NCBI GenBank assembly: GCA_003165075.1
Contig: PLSM01000194.1
Location: 23,549 to 73,784, forward strand
From: Acidobacteriaceae bacterium
GTDB taxonomy: Bacteria; Acidobacteriota; Terriglobia; Terriglobales; Acidobacteriaceae
DNA: 50,236 nucleotides
Direction of reading: 5' to 3'
Shown: piece after piece, positions 25,229 to 33,842 of the stretch
Position numbering within the stretch: the first letter of the stretch is position 1
Layout: each line of letters begins with the position of its first letter
Translations under genes and position numbers: made by a program
The notes under the pieces: model-generated
Database searches by the model: none
The model's input: only the letters and a program-made list of their open reading frames with translations
What the model was told of the DNA's origin: nothing

Positions 25229-26008
25229 ATGATGCCGAACCGAATTGCCGTTGCATTGCTCGGATTGGTGTGCTTCTCCGCGGTCATGGCCCAGGCCCCG
25301 CTGCGCGTAGCTGCGGCTGCCGACCTGGGGCCCGTGCTCCCGCCGATTCTGGAGCAGTTTCGCCAATCCACCGGTATTCGCGCTGAAGCCACTTTCGAGG
25401 CCTCGGCCGCCCTCACTGCACAAATCCAGAACGGCGCGCCATTCGACGTTTTCTTGTCGGCGGATCTCAGTTACCCCAAGCGCCTCATCGACGCCGGTCT
25501 GGCCGATGCGGCGGGTTCTGCTGATTCCTCCACGCCGATCACCTACGCCAGGGGCACTCTGGTTCTCTGGGCGCATAAGGACTCGAAACTGCCCCCGCCA
25601 TCGCTCGACCTGTTGCGCAGCCCCGATCTCAAACGTCTGGCCATCGCCAACCCCGATCGTGCTCCCTACGGCAGGGCCGCGGTGGCCGCGCTCACCAGCC
25701 TCAAACTCTACGACTCCCTCAAGCCGCGCCTGGTCACAGCCGAGAATATCTCCCAGACCGCACAGTTTGTCGATTCGGGGAACGCCGACGCTGGATTGAT
25801 TTCGCTCACCTCTGCGCTCACGCCTCGCCTTGCGGCCAGCGGAAACTACTTCGTGATTCCGCGCGACCTCTATCCGCCCATCGAACAAGGTGCGGTCATT
25901 GTGAGCCGCACCACGCAGCGTGCAGCCGCACACAAGCTGCTCGACTTTCTGCTCTCCGCTCCCGTACAGGCTCAGCTCGCCAAGAGCGGCCTCACCCCGG
26001 TTCACTGA
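25229..26008 (+). CDS. modA: Molybdate ABC transporter substrate-binding protein
   Basis: A 259-aa periplasmic binding protein for molybdate or tungstate. A signal peptide (about 1-22, cut after VMAQA) leads into the ModA fold: LRVAAAADLGPVLPPILEQF, the GAPFDVFLSADLSYPKRL oxyanion site region, and AIANPDRAPYGRAA. It starts at a double ATG (25229/25232) with GGAGG 10 nt upstream. It is first in modABC, with a 5-nt gap to modB. Confidence 0.94.
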   Translation: MMPNRIAVALLGLVCFSAVMAQAPLRVAAAADLGPVLPPILEQFRQSTGIRAEATFEASAALTAQIQNGAPFDVFLSADLSYPKRLIDAGLADAAGSADSSTPITYARGTLVLWAHKDSKLPPPSLDLLRSPDLKRLAIANPDRAPYGRAAVAALTSLKLYDSLKPRLVTAENISQTAQFVDSGNADAGLISLTSALTPRLAASGNYFVIPRDLYPPIEQGAVIVSRTTQRAAAHKLLDFLLSAPVQAQLAKSGLTPVH

Positions 26009-26013
26009 GGAAA

Positions 26014-26682
26014 ATGGACTGGCAAGCGCTCGCCCTCACTCTCAAACTGGCCTCGGTCACCACGGTGATCCTGCTCGCCGTGGCCGTGCCCTTGGCCGCG
26101 CTTTTGGTACTGGGGCGCGGGCGCTGGCTCTCGGCCCTTGAAGCGTTGGCTGCTCTGCCCTTGGTGCTGCCGCCCACCGTGCTCGGATTCTTCCTGCTCG
26201 TCCTGTTAGGACCTCGCACCTCCTTCGGGCGCGGAATCATTGCCCTCCTCGGTCATCCGCTGGCTTTTTCGTTCTCCGGTCTCGTGGTTGGCTCCGTCAT
26301 CTATAGCCTTCCCTTCGCGGTGCAGCCTATCGTCGCCGGTTTCGCCGCCGTAGAAACATCGTTGGTGGACGCGGCGCGCCTGCTCGGTGCAAGTTCTGCG
26401 CGGCTGGTCCTCAGCCTCCTGGTCCCGCTTGCCCGCCGCTCCATCCTGGCCGCGGCCGTCCTGTGTTTCCTGCATACGGTGGGGGAGTTCGGTGTAGTGC
26501 TCATGCTGGGCGGCGACATCCCCGGAGCCACGCGGACTCTCTCCATCGTCCTCTACAACCAGGTGGAGAACTTCGATTACGCCGCGGCCAATCGCACCGC
26601 GGCCATTCTTCTGGTGCTCAGCGTAACGGCCTTGGCGGCAATCTACACTGGCAGTCGCCCGCGCGGAGGCCGCCGTGCTTGA
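26014..26682 (+). CDS. modB: Molybdate ABC transporter permease
   Basis: The 222-aa inner-membrane permease has about five hydrophobic segments. The EAA-loop motif that contacts ModC is at VDAARLLGASSARLVLSLLVPLA (about 119-141). The typical ModB stretch LPLVLPPTVLGFFLLVLLG and the GEFGVVLMLGGDIPGATRTLSIVLYN motif are present. GAGG lies just before the ATG. The 3' end overlaps modC by 8 nt. Confidence 0.95.
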   Translation: MDWQALALTLKLASVTTVILLAVAVPLAALLVLGRGRWLSALEALAALPLVLPPTVLGFFLLVLLGPRTSFGRGIIALLGHPLAFSFSGLVVGSVIYSLPFAVQPIVAGFAAVETSLVDAARLLGASSARLVLSLLVPLARRSILAAAVLCFLHTVGEFGVVLMLGGDIPGATRTLSIVLYNQVENFDYAAANRTAAILLVLSVTALAAIYTGSRPRGGRRA

Positions 26683-27379
26683 ACTGGCGCTCGATGCGCG
26701 TCGCGGCAGCTTTCACCTCCGCGTCAATTGCCGCTTCACGTCGGAGTGGACGGTAATCTTCGGTCCCTCCGGCTCGGGCAAGAGCACGCTGCTCCGCCAG
26801 CTTGCGGGCCTCGACCGGCCGATTCGCGGGCGCATCGCGCTCGATGAGCATTTGTTGACCGACACGGACCGTGGCATTTACCTCAAACCTGGTCGACGAC
26901 ACACCGCGCTGGTTGCACAGCAGCCCGCACTTTTTCCTCACCTCAGCGTCACCGCCAATGTGGCGTATGGCCTGGCCGCCCTTGACAAACAAAGCCGCGC
27001 GGTACGAGTTGACGAGATGCTGGAACTGGTCGACGCTCGGGACCTGGCCACGCGCCGGCCGCAAAGCCTTTCCGGCGGCGAAGCGCAGCGCGTTGCCCTG
27101 GCGCGGGCCCTCGCACCTCTGCCTCGGCTCTTATTGCTCGATGAGCCCTTCGCTGCCTTGGACGGCACCGCCAGCGACGCGCTGCTGGGGCGGTTGCAGA
27201 ATTGGATCAGCGAGCACCGCGTTCAAACGGTTCTGGCTACTCACGACGCTACCGATGCCTTTGCCACCGGTGCAGAGGTCGCCCTGCTGCGCGAAGGATG
27301 CCTTGCCGCACTGGGACCAGCCGATGAAGCCCTCGCCTCAGAGCGCGCCCGCCTATTGGGCCGCATTGGAACCCCCTAG
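26675..27379 (+). CDS. modC: Molybdate ABC transporter ATP-binding protein, short form
   Basis: A 234-aa ABC ATPase that drives ModB. Walker A is GPSGSGKST (30-38), the signature LSGGEAQ (132-138) and Walker B LLLLDEP (152-158), then the switch His in LATHD. It starts with GTG, with GGAGG 5 nt upstream inside the end of modB. It ends about 120 residues before the usual ModC length (about 350) and so lacks the C-terminal mop/TOBE molybdate-sensing domain. The frame closes in a clean TAG rather than a frameshift. Confidence 0.93.
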   Translation: MLELALDARRGSFHLRVNCRFTSEWTVIFGPSGSGKSTLLRQLAGLDRPIRGRIALDEHLLTDTDRGIYLKPGRRHTALVAQQPALFPHLSVTANVAYGLAALDKQSRAVRVDEMLELVDARDLATRRPQSLSGGEAQRVALARALAPLPRLLLLDEPFAALDGTASDALLGRLQNWISEHRVQTVLATHDATDAFATGAEVALLREGCLAALGPADEALASERARLLGRIGTP

Positions 27380-27412
27380 TATCCCGCCTTTAAAGTTCGC
27401 ATCGAAAATGAG

Positions 27413-27482
27413 CTGTCTTCCTGAGCGAAGATTGGCGCGTATTTTGCGCCAATCGGAGTCGAAGAACCTGCGGTTCGGGACC
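27413..27482. repeat. Dispersed-repeat candidate with internal 9-bp hairpin
   Basis: A perfect hairpin GATTGGCGC (27430-27438), 7-nt loop, GCGCCAATC (27446-27454) is flanked on the left by TCCTGAGCGAAG and on the right by GGAGTCGAAGAACCTGCGG. From memory this flank pair resembles a short repeat scattered between genes of acidobacterial genomes; I cannot search to confirm it. The site lies between convergent modC and murB and may also serve as a transcription end. Confidence 0.45.
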
Positions 27483-27539
27483 TCAACTTATGCAATGAAC
27501 TCCTGAGGCGTGATCTTCGGCCGGTAGCCCCCCATCGAT

Positions 27540-28631
27540 TCATTCAAATCCCACCAGCACGGGTTCCATCTCTAATTGAATACCGAACTTCGCTTCAACG
27601 GCCCCCGTAATCTGCGCGGCCAGGGCCATGATCTCTGCGGCCGTTGCGCCGCCACGATTGATCAGAGCCAGCGTGTGGCGCGACGACACGCCGGCAGCGC
27701 CCAGCGCGTAGCCCTTGGCAAACCCAGACTGTTCGATGAGCCACGCAGCCGGGATCTTGGACCGGCCCACATTCTCCGGGTCCGGCCCGGCAGGAAAGCG
27801 CGGAGGCTGGACTCCGATTCCGGCCGCAATCTGCTGCAAGAGCTCATTTGTCACCACGGGGTTCTTGAAGAAGCTTCCGGCGCTGCGGCAATTCGGGTCG
27901 CCTTCGACCAGCAGCATTCCCTTCGATTGGCGAATGCGGCGCACGGCGCCAGCCACATCGGCGAGACTTGCGGTCTTCGAACCATCTGCAAATGCCCGTT
28001 GCAGGTCTGCATAGCGCAGCGTGGGCGCGCCGCCGTGGGTCAGGCGGTAGTCCACCCGCGTCACGATAAAACGCCCACGATCCGTAGAGTTGAAGCGGCT
28101 GCGGCGATAGGCGAAACCGCACTCGGCGGCATTAAGTTCTACGAAGGCGTGCCCCTGCAGATCATAGGCCCGCACTCGCTCGATGGACGACGCCACTTCC
28201 TGCCCATACGCGCCCACATTCTGCACCGGCGTTCCGCCCACCGTCCCCGGAATTCCCGCCAGGCATTCGACGCCCGCACAGTTGTCCCGCACCGCACGCT
28301 CTACAAATCCGTCCCAGTCCTCGCCTGCCGCCACTGAATAAATCTTCTGCTCCGCGTCATTCGCCGCAGCAATGCCGCGCAGTGCCACGCGCAGAGCCAG
28401 GCCGCTGAATCCCGCATCGGAGACCAGCAGGTTGCTTCCGCCGCCGAGCACAAAAAGCGGAGCGCCGTGTTCCCGCGCCCACGTCTCCGCCTCTGCAATA
28501 TCTTCCTCGCTTGCCGCCTCTGCAAACCAGCGCGCGGGACCGCCAATGCCAAAGGTGGTAAACGGGGCAAGCGGCTTATTCTCTTTGAGGAGCATTGCGT
28601 CAAGGCTACACCAGAGCGGCTCCCGATTCAT
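27540..28631 (-). CDS. murB: UDP-N-acetylenolpyruvoylglucosamine reductase
   Basis: The 363-aa FAD enzyme makes UDP-MurNAc, the second committed step of peptidoglycan synthesis. It has the N-terminal PLAPFTTFGIGGPARWF, FAD-binding LGGGSNLLVSDAGFSGL, GIPGTVGGTPVQNVGAYGQE and the catalytic-Ser loop SAGSFFKNP. Long C-terminus of the type I family. Two starts are possible: 28631 has GGAG 8 nt upstream and is used; 28595 fits the family N-terminus slightly better but has no Shine-Dalgarno. Confidence 0.94.
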   Translation of the reverse strand: MNREPLWCSLDAMLLKENKPLAPFTTFGIGGPARWFAEAASEEDIAEAETWAREHGAPLFVLGGGSNLLVSDAGFSGLALRVALRGIAAANDAEQKIYSVAAGEDWDGFVERAVRDNCAGVECLAGIPGTVGGTPVQNVGAYGQEVASSIERVRAYDLQGHAFVELNAAECGFAYRRSRFNSTDRGRFIVTRVDYRLTHGGAPTLRYADLQRAFADGSKTASLADVAGAVRRIRQSKGMLLVEGDPNCRSAGSFFKNPVVTNELLQQIAAGIGVQPPRFPAGPDPENVGRSKIPAAWLIEQSGFAKGYALGAAGVSSRHTLALINRGGATAAEIMALAAQITGAVEAKFGIQLEMEPVLVGFE

Positions 28632-28696
28632 AAGCCCTGCTCCGCCGGTTCTCGCTTCACCGCTGTAATTGAAAAACCGCTGAATTGAATTTCCGG

Positions 28697-28702
28697 TAGA
28701 AT
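28697..28702 (+). promoter_or_regulatory. -10 hexamer TAGAAT upstream of the bacilliredoxin gene
   Basis: TAGAAT (5 of 6 consensus) lies 32 bp before the ATG at 28735. TTGAAA at 28669-28674 is the nearest -35-like sequence, but its 22-bp spacing is too long, so only the -10 is proposed. Confidence 0.35.
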
Positions 28703-28734
28703 GAATACAGGCAACTTCCCTGCCGGAGGCAAAA

Positions 28735-29163
28735 ATGTATCCAGAACTAATGGTCATTCCCATGCGCGAGGAATTGGTGCGCGCTGGAATCAAGGAAACT
28801 CGAACCGCCGAAGAGGTGGATACTGCGCTGGCTCAGCCGGGCACATCCATGGTGGTGGTCAACTCGATCTGCGGTTGCGCGGCGGGCAAGATGCGCCCCG
28901 GTGTGCGGCTGGCGCTGGCCAATTCCAGCAATCTCCCCGACCACAAGATCACCGTCTTTGCCGGGCAGGACCGCGAAGCCACTGAGCGCGCCCGTGGATA
29001 CTTCGAGGGCAACCCTCCCAGTTCCCCATCCATAGCCATCCTGCGCGATGGCAAGCTGGTTTACCTGATGCAGCGTTCCCTCATCGAGCAAGCCACAGCC
29101 CAGCAGATTGCCGGCGAACTGATCCGCGCCTTCGACGAATTCTGCGCCAAGACAACCGCGTAA
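28735..29163 (+). CDS. Bacilliredoxin (BrxA/BrxB, YphP/YqiW family)
   Basis: A 142-aa DUF1094-family thioredoxin-like protein with the C46-G47-C48 motif (NSICGCAAG). In Firmicutes such proteins remove bacillithiol from S-bacillithiolated proteins. The family N-terminus (MYPELMVIPMREELVRAGIKE) and the VFAGQDREATERARGYF and PPSSPSIAILRDGKLV segments are well conserved. GGAGG lies 5 nt before the ATG. Bacillithiol use in this organism is inferred from the family only; no bsh genes are visible here. Confidence 0.92.
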   Translation: MYPELMVIPMREELVRAGIKETRTAEEVDTALAQPGTSMVVVNSICGCAAGKMRPGVRLALANSSNLPDHKITVFAGQDREATERARGYFEGNPPSSPSIAILRDGKLVYLMQRSLIEQATAQQIAGELIRAFDEFCAKTTA

Positions 29164-29179
29164 GACAATCTTTGAGCAA

Positions 29180-29215
29180 CGCAAAACGGCCTCCCGCATG
29201 GGAGGCCGTTTTGCG
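29180..29215. terminator. Bidirectional rho-independent terminator
   Basis: CGCAAAACGGCCTCCC (29180-29195) and its exact complement (29200-29215) form a perfect 16-bp stem with a GCAT loop. The stem carries AAAA/TTTT at its base, so either strand gives a GC-rich hairpin running into U residues. It sits between the converging bacilliredoxin and permease genes. Confidence 0.92.
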
Positions 29216-29238
29216 TGTTGACAGTTTGCCTGCTCCCC

Positions 29239-30771
29239 TCAGTCGCCCTCGGTTGCGACCGGCAGTGCCTGCACCTTGCTGTGGCGTATCGAGTAGCCAA
29301 AGTAAATAACCAGCCCGAACAACAGCCAGCTGATCATCACCACCCAGGTAATCAGTGGCAGATTGATCATCAGATAGAGTGCCGTAATGATCCCCAGGAT
29401 CGGCACCAACGGAACGAAGGGCGTTTTGAATGGCCGCGCCATATTCGGATGCCGCACCCGCAGCACCCACACTCCGGCGCACACAATCGTGAAAGCCAGC
29501 AGCGTGCCGATATTCACCAGCTCGGCGAGCCGGTCCACCGGCAGAAAAGCTGGAAGAATGGCCACGACAGTTCCCACCGCAATTGTGGAAATCCACGGCG
29601 TGCGAAACTTGGGATGAATGGCGGACGCCCACTTGGGCAAGAGTCCGTCGCGGGACATCGAGAAGAAGACGCGCGACTGTCCCAGCAGCATCACCAGCAT
29701 CACGGTCCCCAAGCCAAACACTGCGCCAATCTTCACCAGCAGCGATCCCCAGCTCACCCCTGTCGCATCGATGCCCATCGCCACCGGGTCGGCAACGTTC
29801 AGGCTTCTGTAGTTCACCAGCCCGGTCAGCACCGTGGAAACCACGATATACAGGATGGTGCAGATCACCAGCGAGCCGAGGATACCGAGCGGCATATCTT
29901 TTTGCGGATTCTTGGCCTCCTGGGCTGCAGTGGAGACAGCGTCAAAGCCGATATATGCAAAAAAAATCGACGCCGCACCGGCGGCAATCCCGTGCCAGCC
30001 GAAGTTTCCGTGCCCATCGGAAGGCGGAATGAACGGGTGCCAATTCATTCGCGCAACTTCCGGATGGCGGATGAGGAAGTAGGTTCCCAGAACCAGGAAA
30101 ATGCCCACCACGCCTAGCTTCACAAACACGATCACGGTGTTCAGGTTGGCCGACTCTTTGATGCCGATCACCAGAACGGTTGTAACCACCAGGATCGCCA
30201 GAATGGCCAGCAAGTTGAAGAGCGCCGTTACGTGCGGCAGCCCTGCCGAATCCGTTCCCGGCGGCAGCGAAGCCAGCGGCAGCCATCGTTCGTGAAAGAA
30301 CACCAGCACGGTTCCCGGCGTTGCCGTCAGCCGCGGCGGAAAATAAATGTGCAATTGCTGCAACAGGCTGTTGAAGTAGCCCGCCCATCCGGCAGCCACA
30401 CCGGCCGCGCCAAAGCCGTACTCCAGCCCCAGGTCCCAGCCGATAATCCAAGCCACAAACTCGCCCAGCGTCGCATACCCGTAGGTGTAGGCTGACCCGG
30501 CGATGGGGATGATGGAGGCAAATTCGGCATAGCACAATCCTGCGAAGGCGCAGGTAATCCCGGCCAGCACAAAACTTAAGGCGACTGCCGGACCGGCGTG
30601 CTTTGCCGCGGCTTGCCCGGTGAGCACAAAGATGCCTGCACCGATGATTGCGCCGATGCCGAGGGTGATCAGGTTCAGCGCGCCCAGCGAACGTTTGAGC
30701 GTGTGTTCCCCTTGCTCACCAGCTTCTTTCGTCAGCATCGACATTGGTTTAATACGCAGCAGCCTGGGCAT
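29239..30771 (-). CDS. APC-superfamily amino acid permease, cationic amino acid transporter (CAT) type
   Basis: A 510-aa inner-membrane transporter with about 12 hydrophobic segments. It has the TM1 unwound motif GAIIGAGIFVLTG (about 40-52) and the CAT signature FFAYIGFDAVSTAAQEAKNPQKDMPLGI (around 268-295). Members of this group take up arginine, lysine or other amino acids; the substrate here is not determinable. ATG 30771 lies 18 nt after the stop of a second APC permease, with GAGGAGGAA 13 nt upstream, a long spacing. A nearer ATG at 30744 is an alternative start. Confidence 0.9.
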   Translation of the reverse strand: MPRLLRIKPMSMLTKEAGEQGEHTLKRSLGALNLITLGIGAIIGAGIFVLTGQAAAKHAGPAVALSFVLAGITCAFAGLCYAEFASIIPIAGSAYTYGYATLGEFVAWIIGWDLGLEYGFGAAGVAAGWAGYFNSLLQQLHIYFPPRLTATPGTVLVFFHERWLPLASLPPGTDSAGLPHVTALFNLLAILAILVVTTVLVIGIKESANLNTVIVFVKLGVVGIFLVLGTYFLIRHPEVARMNWHPFIPPSDGHGNFGWHGIAAGAASIFFAYIGFDAVSTAAQEAKNPQKDMPLGILGSLVICTILYIVVSTVLTGLVNYRSLNVADPVAMGIDATGVSWGSLLVKIGAVFGLGTVMLVMLLGQSRVFFSMSRDGLLPKWASAIHPKFRTPWISTIAVGTVVAILPAFLPVDRLAELVNIGTLLAFTIVCAGVWVLRVRHPNMARPFKTPFVPLVPILGIITALYLMINLPLITWVVMISWLLFGLVIYFGYSIRHSKVQALPVATEGD

Positions 30772-30789
30772 GAACGAGGGAGTTCCTCC

Positions 30790-32403
30790 TCAACAGTTAA
30801 AATCGGAGCCTGATTGCAATTGGCTCGCGGCGCGCCGCGACCAAAAGAGATAGACCGGAATGCCAAGCAAAACAAGCACAAGACCCGGCCAGGTGTACTG
30901 GGGCTTATAACGCAATAATACGATACAGATCCACGTCGCCATCACTACATACAGCGCTGGAAGAACGGGATAACCCAGTGCTTTATAGGGCCGCGGCGTG
31001 TCCGGCCGCTTCCTGCGCAGCACAAATAAACCCACGATGGTCAGGATGTAAAACACCAGCACCGCAAAAATGATGTAGTCCAGCAACTGGCTATAGGAGC
31101 CCGAGACGCACAACAGCGCAGTCCAGCATGCCTGCACCAGCAAGCCCGCTGCCGGAGTGCGGTAGCGCGGATGCAGTTTGCCGACGGACTTGAAAAACAA
31201 GCCGTCCTGGCTCATGGCGTAGTACACGCGCGCTCCGGCCAGCGACATGCCGTTGGCGCAGCCAAACGTTGAGACGAGAATGGCCGCGGCCATCAGGTAC
31301 GCTCCGCCGGAGTGGAAGATCACCTCCAGCGCCGCCGTAGCCACGCGATCCTCCGATGCATATTGCAGCCCGCGCGCCAGTGCCGTGCTACCGTTGGGAT
31401 CGCCGTGCATGGGCAGCACCAGCAGGTAGCCCAACGACACCAGAAAATACACGGTCAGCACAAATCCCACGCCCAGAATCAGCGACAGTGGAATGTTGCG
31501 CCGCGGATTCTTTACCTCGCCTGCGGTGAACGTAATGTTGTTCCATGCATCGGCCGAGAACAGCGAGCCCACCTGGACCACCGCCAGAATCACGATCAGG
31601 TTCACCAGCATCGTAGGACCGCCAACGCCCACCTGCACCGGGTGCAGCGAACTCCATCCCGCGTTCTTCCAGAACTGGCTCCAGCCCGCGCCAAAGTTTG
31701 CGTTCCACGCCGTCACGTTGCGCCCCACCGTGAACGCGAACAGCACCAGCGCCGCCAGGGACAGTGCCTTCGCGGTAGTGAAAATGTTCTGGATCAGCGC
31801 GCCAAGCTTCACGCCGAAGACATTCACAATCGCCAGCAGAATCACGATGACAATGCCCGTAAGATTGGCCGTATTGACGCCGATCTCCATGTTGCCCAGC
31901 ACCATGGGCCCCAACTTGAGCGCGGGCACGTGCGCAATGTGCCACAGCCAGTGAGTGGTAGAGATGGTGGGGAAAAACACGCCCAGGAACTTGCCGAAAG
32001 CCACGCACACCGCGGCGATGGTGCCGGTTTGAATTACCAGAAACAGCGTCCAGCCATACAGAAAGCCCCACAGCGGCCCCAGCGACTCGCGCAGATACAC
32101 GTATTGCCCGCCGGCCTTAGGCATCATCGCCGCTAGTTCGCCGTAGCTCAGCGCGCCGATCATGGTCAGCACGCCCGTGACCACCCACGCACCCAGCAGA
32201 AGCGCTGGCGAATTGGCAACGCGCGCAATGTCCGCATCCACAAGAAAAATACCGGACCCAATCATGGACCCGGCAACAATGGCGGTGGAACTGAACAGTC
32301 CGAGAGTCTGCACCAGCCCAGGCGTACTGGGCGCTGCGGCGGTTCCTTCGATTGGAGTAGCGTTTGGGGTCGTCACCTTGCTCGGTTTTACTTGAATTGG
32401 CAA
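30790..32403 (-). CDS. APC-superfamily amino acid permease, LAT-like type
   Basis: About 537 aa with about 12 hydrophobic segments. TM1 motif GSMIGSGIFLVDADIAR and the LAT-like stretch PKAGGQYVYLRESLGPLWGFLYGWTLFLVIQTG are clear, as is FSADAWNNITFTAGEVKNPRRNIP around the middle. It is probably an amino acid antiporter or uniporter, substrate unknown. The start is uncertain. The frame continues upstream into thiE (to 32541) without family similarity, so TTG 32403 is used; GTG 32376 is possible. It forms a tandem pair with the CAT-type permease downstream, a different APC subfamily rather than a recent duplicate. Confidence 0.85.
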   Translation of the reverse strand: MPIQVKPSKVTTPNATPIEGTAAAPSTPGLVQTLGLFSSTAIVAGSMIGSGIFLVDADIARVANSPALLLGAWVVTGVLTMIGALSYGELAAMMPKAGGQYVYLRESLGPLWGFLYGWTLFLVIQTGTIAAVCVAFGKFLGVFFPTISTTHWLWHIAHVPALKLGPMVLGNMEIGVNTANLTGIVIVILLAIVNVFGVKLGALIQNIFTTAKALSLAALVLFAFTVGRNVTAWNANFGAGWSQFWKNAGWSSLHPVQVGVGGPTMLVNLIVILAVVQVGSLFSADAWNNITFTAGEVKNPRRNIPLSLILGVGFVLTVYFLVSLGYLLVLPMHGDPNGSTALARGLQYASEDRVATAALEVIFHSGGAYLMAAAILVSTFGCANGMSLAGARVYYAMSQDGLFFKSVGKLHPRYRTPAAGLLVQACWTALLCVSGSYSQLLDYIIFAVLVFYILTIVGLFVLRRKRPDTPRPYKALGYPVLPALYVVMATWICIVLLRYKPQYTWPGLVLVLLGIPVYLFWSRRAASQLQSGSDFNC

Positions 32404-32452
32404 AGATTGTCTTCTGTTTTTTAAGGTGGGCTCGGGCCTGCGCTTGGCTAAA

Positions 32453-33100
32453 TCAATCGCGACTGAGTTCCTGCATCCAGCGGCGAAATTCAGCCGCGGG
32501 GTCTGTGGCGCGAAAGATGGCCGCAGAAACAGCCACGGCACTTGCGCCCGCTGCCAGCACCATGGGTGCAGTGGCCAGCGTGATGCCCGCGGCAGCCGTC
32601 AGCACCACGTCTGGTCCGGCCTGCTCGCGCAATTTGCGCACGCCTTCCGGCCCGATCGGCGGCTTCGAAGTCTGCTTGGTTGTGGTGGCGTACACGGGGC
32701 CGACAGCCAGGTAATCCACCGGCGCGGCGAGAATGCCCGGCAAAAGTGCGTCGCTACCCCCGAACGTGCCTATGATGCGTTCGGGACCAAGCAGGCGCCG
32801 TGCTTCCGCGGGCGTTGCGTCTCCGGCATCCACGTGCACGCCGTCAAATTTCATCGCGGCCACCAGGTCGGCGCGGTCATCCAGAATCAGCTTCACCTGT
32901 CCCGCTGGCATCGCAGCGCGCAGAGCGGCGCCATCCGCCAGCATTTCCGCATCGGAGCCTGATTTATTCCGGTATTCCAGCAGCGTTATGCCCGCCTCAG
33001 TCAGCGAGCCGCCCAGCCGGCGTAGAAACTCGTCGCGTCCAGCCGATGGAATGATCGAGGAATCAAGAATGGGATATACACGCGGAATCTTGAAGGCCAT
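32453..33100 (-). CDS. thiE: Thiamine-phosphate synthase (ThiE-like)
   Basis: A 215-aa TIM barrel coupling HMP-PP and thiazole phosphate to thiamine phosphate. Family motifs: YPILD at the N-terminus, the R-x-K pair (LEYRNKSG), LILDDRADLVAAMKFDGVHV, and VGPVYATTTKQTSKPPIG with the TxTK phosphate site. The usual iGxSxH motif reads IIGTFGGSD, a deviation at the pyrophosphate/active-site loop, so orthology is likely rather than certain. No Shine-Dalgarno precedes the ATG at 33100 and no TPP riboswitch is visible upstream. It lies far from other thi genes. Confidence 0.8.
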   Translation of the reverse strand: MAFKIPRVYPILDSSIIPSAGRDEFLRRLGGSLTEAGITLLEYRNKSGSDAEMLADGAALRAAMPAGQVKLILDDRADLVAAMKFDGVHVDAGDATPAEARRLLGPERIIGTFGGSDALLPGILAAPVDYLAVGPVYATTTKQTSKPPIGPEGVRKLREQAGPDVVLTAAAGITLATAPMVLAAGASAVAVSAAIFRATDPAAEFRRWMQELSRD

Positions 33101-33244
33101 GCATTCAAGTTAGACTGAAGCACCTGTGCCTGTCTGTGATAGAGAACCGGGGAACAGAGAACGATTCATTCAGAGTGACCGCGTATCCCGTGCCCGCATC
33201 CGCAATCGAACACGCACCCTCTTGTTCCCTGTTCCCTGTCTCTC

Positions 33245-33748
33245 TTACATCTCGTCTGCGGAAGGCCCGTAACATCCCGGTATCTTCTTGTCGAGCATGC
33301 GCAGATACACGCCCAACTGGGCCCGGTGATGAATCATGTGGTCCAGAACCCAATTCCGGAAGACTTGGTACTTCGACTCATCGATCCACGTCTGGCCCCC
33401 GGCAACGAACTTCCAATTCTCATCCCACTTCTTGGGCGCAAAGTTGGCCAGTTCCTCCTTGGCCTTGGCAACCTGCCGGTCATATTGCTCCAACAGCGCC
33501 GCCTTCGACGCGGGAACGTACGGCTCGAATTTGTGGTCCGCCGGAAATTCCAGCTTGTCGGTGGTCAAGGTATGCGAAGCCCAATCGCCGGCGCAGTCTG
33601 ACACGTGTCCAGCCAGCCGGCCAAGGCTCATGGATTTGGGATGGGGTTTGTAGTTGAAATCGACATCGGCCGGAATAGCATCCAGCACCTTGCGTGTCGA
33701 AGTGGTTTCACGGTCGTATTCGGCGATGAGTTCCTTTTGAAAATCCAT
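33245..33748 (-). CDS. DinB-family metal-dependent protein
   Basis: A 167-aa four-helix DinB/YfiT-like protein. The three conserved metal-binding histidines are visible: H48 (LAGHVSD), H137 and H141 (DHMIHHRAQLGVYLR). Some relatives are thiol transferases using bacillithiol or mycothiol; this member is uncharacterised. GGGAGG lies about 10 nt before ATG 33748, which decides the start over the frame extending to 33916 that overlaps the upstream gene. Presence of a bacilliredoxin elsewhere in the window is compatible with bacillithiol chemistry (inference). Confidence 0.87.
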   Translation of the reverse strand: MDFQKELIAEYDRETTSTRKVLDAIPADVDFNYKPHPKSMSLGRLAGHVSDCAGDWASHTLTTDKLEFPADHKFEPYVPASKAALLEQYDRQVAKAKEELANFAPKKWDENWKFVAGGQTWIDESKYQVFRNWVLDHMIHHRAQLGVYLRMLDKKIPGCYGPSADEM

Positions 33749-33842
33749 CTTCGCAACCTCCCTTGTTGCCAAGAAAGGATATCCGATTTCGCCCACAAAA
33801 GGCGAAGAAAAAGCGATAAATTTACACTCCTTAATCCTGCGC

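Noticed and set aside
33107..33112. Leaderless promoter for thiE (TAACTT six nt before ATG)
   Set aside because: Spacing fits the other leaderless cases, but only 3 of 6 bases match the consensus, so it is not listed as a feature.
33101..33244. Possible TPP riboswitch upstream of thiE
   Set aside because: The conserved CUGAGA and ACCUGA elements of the thi box are not present.
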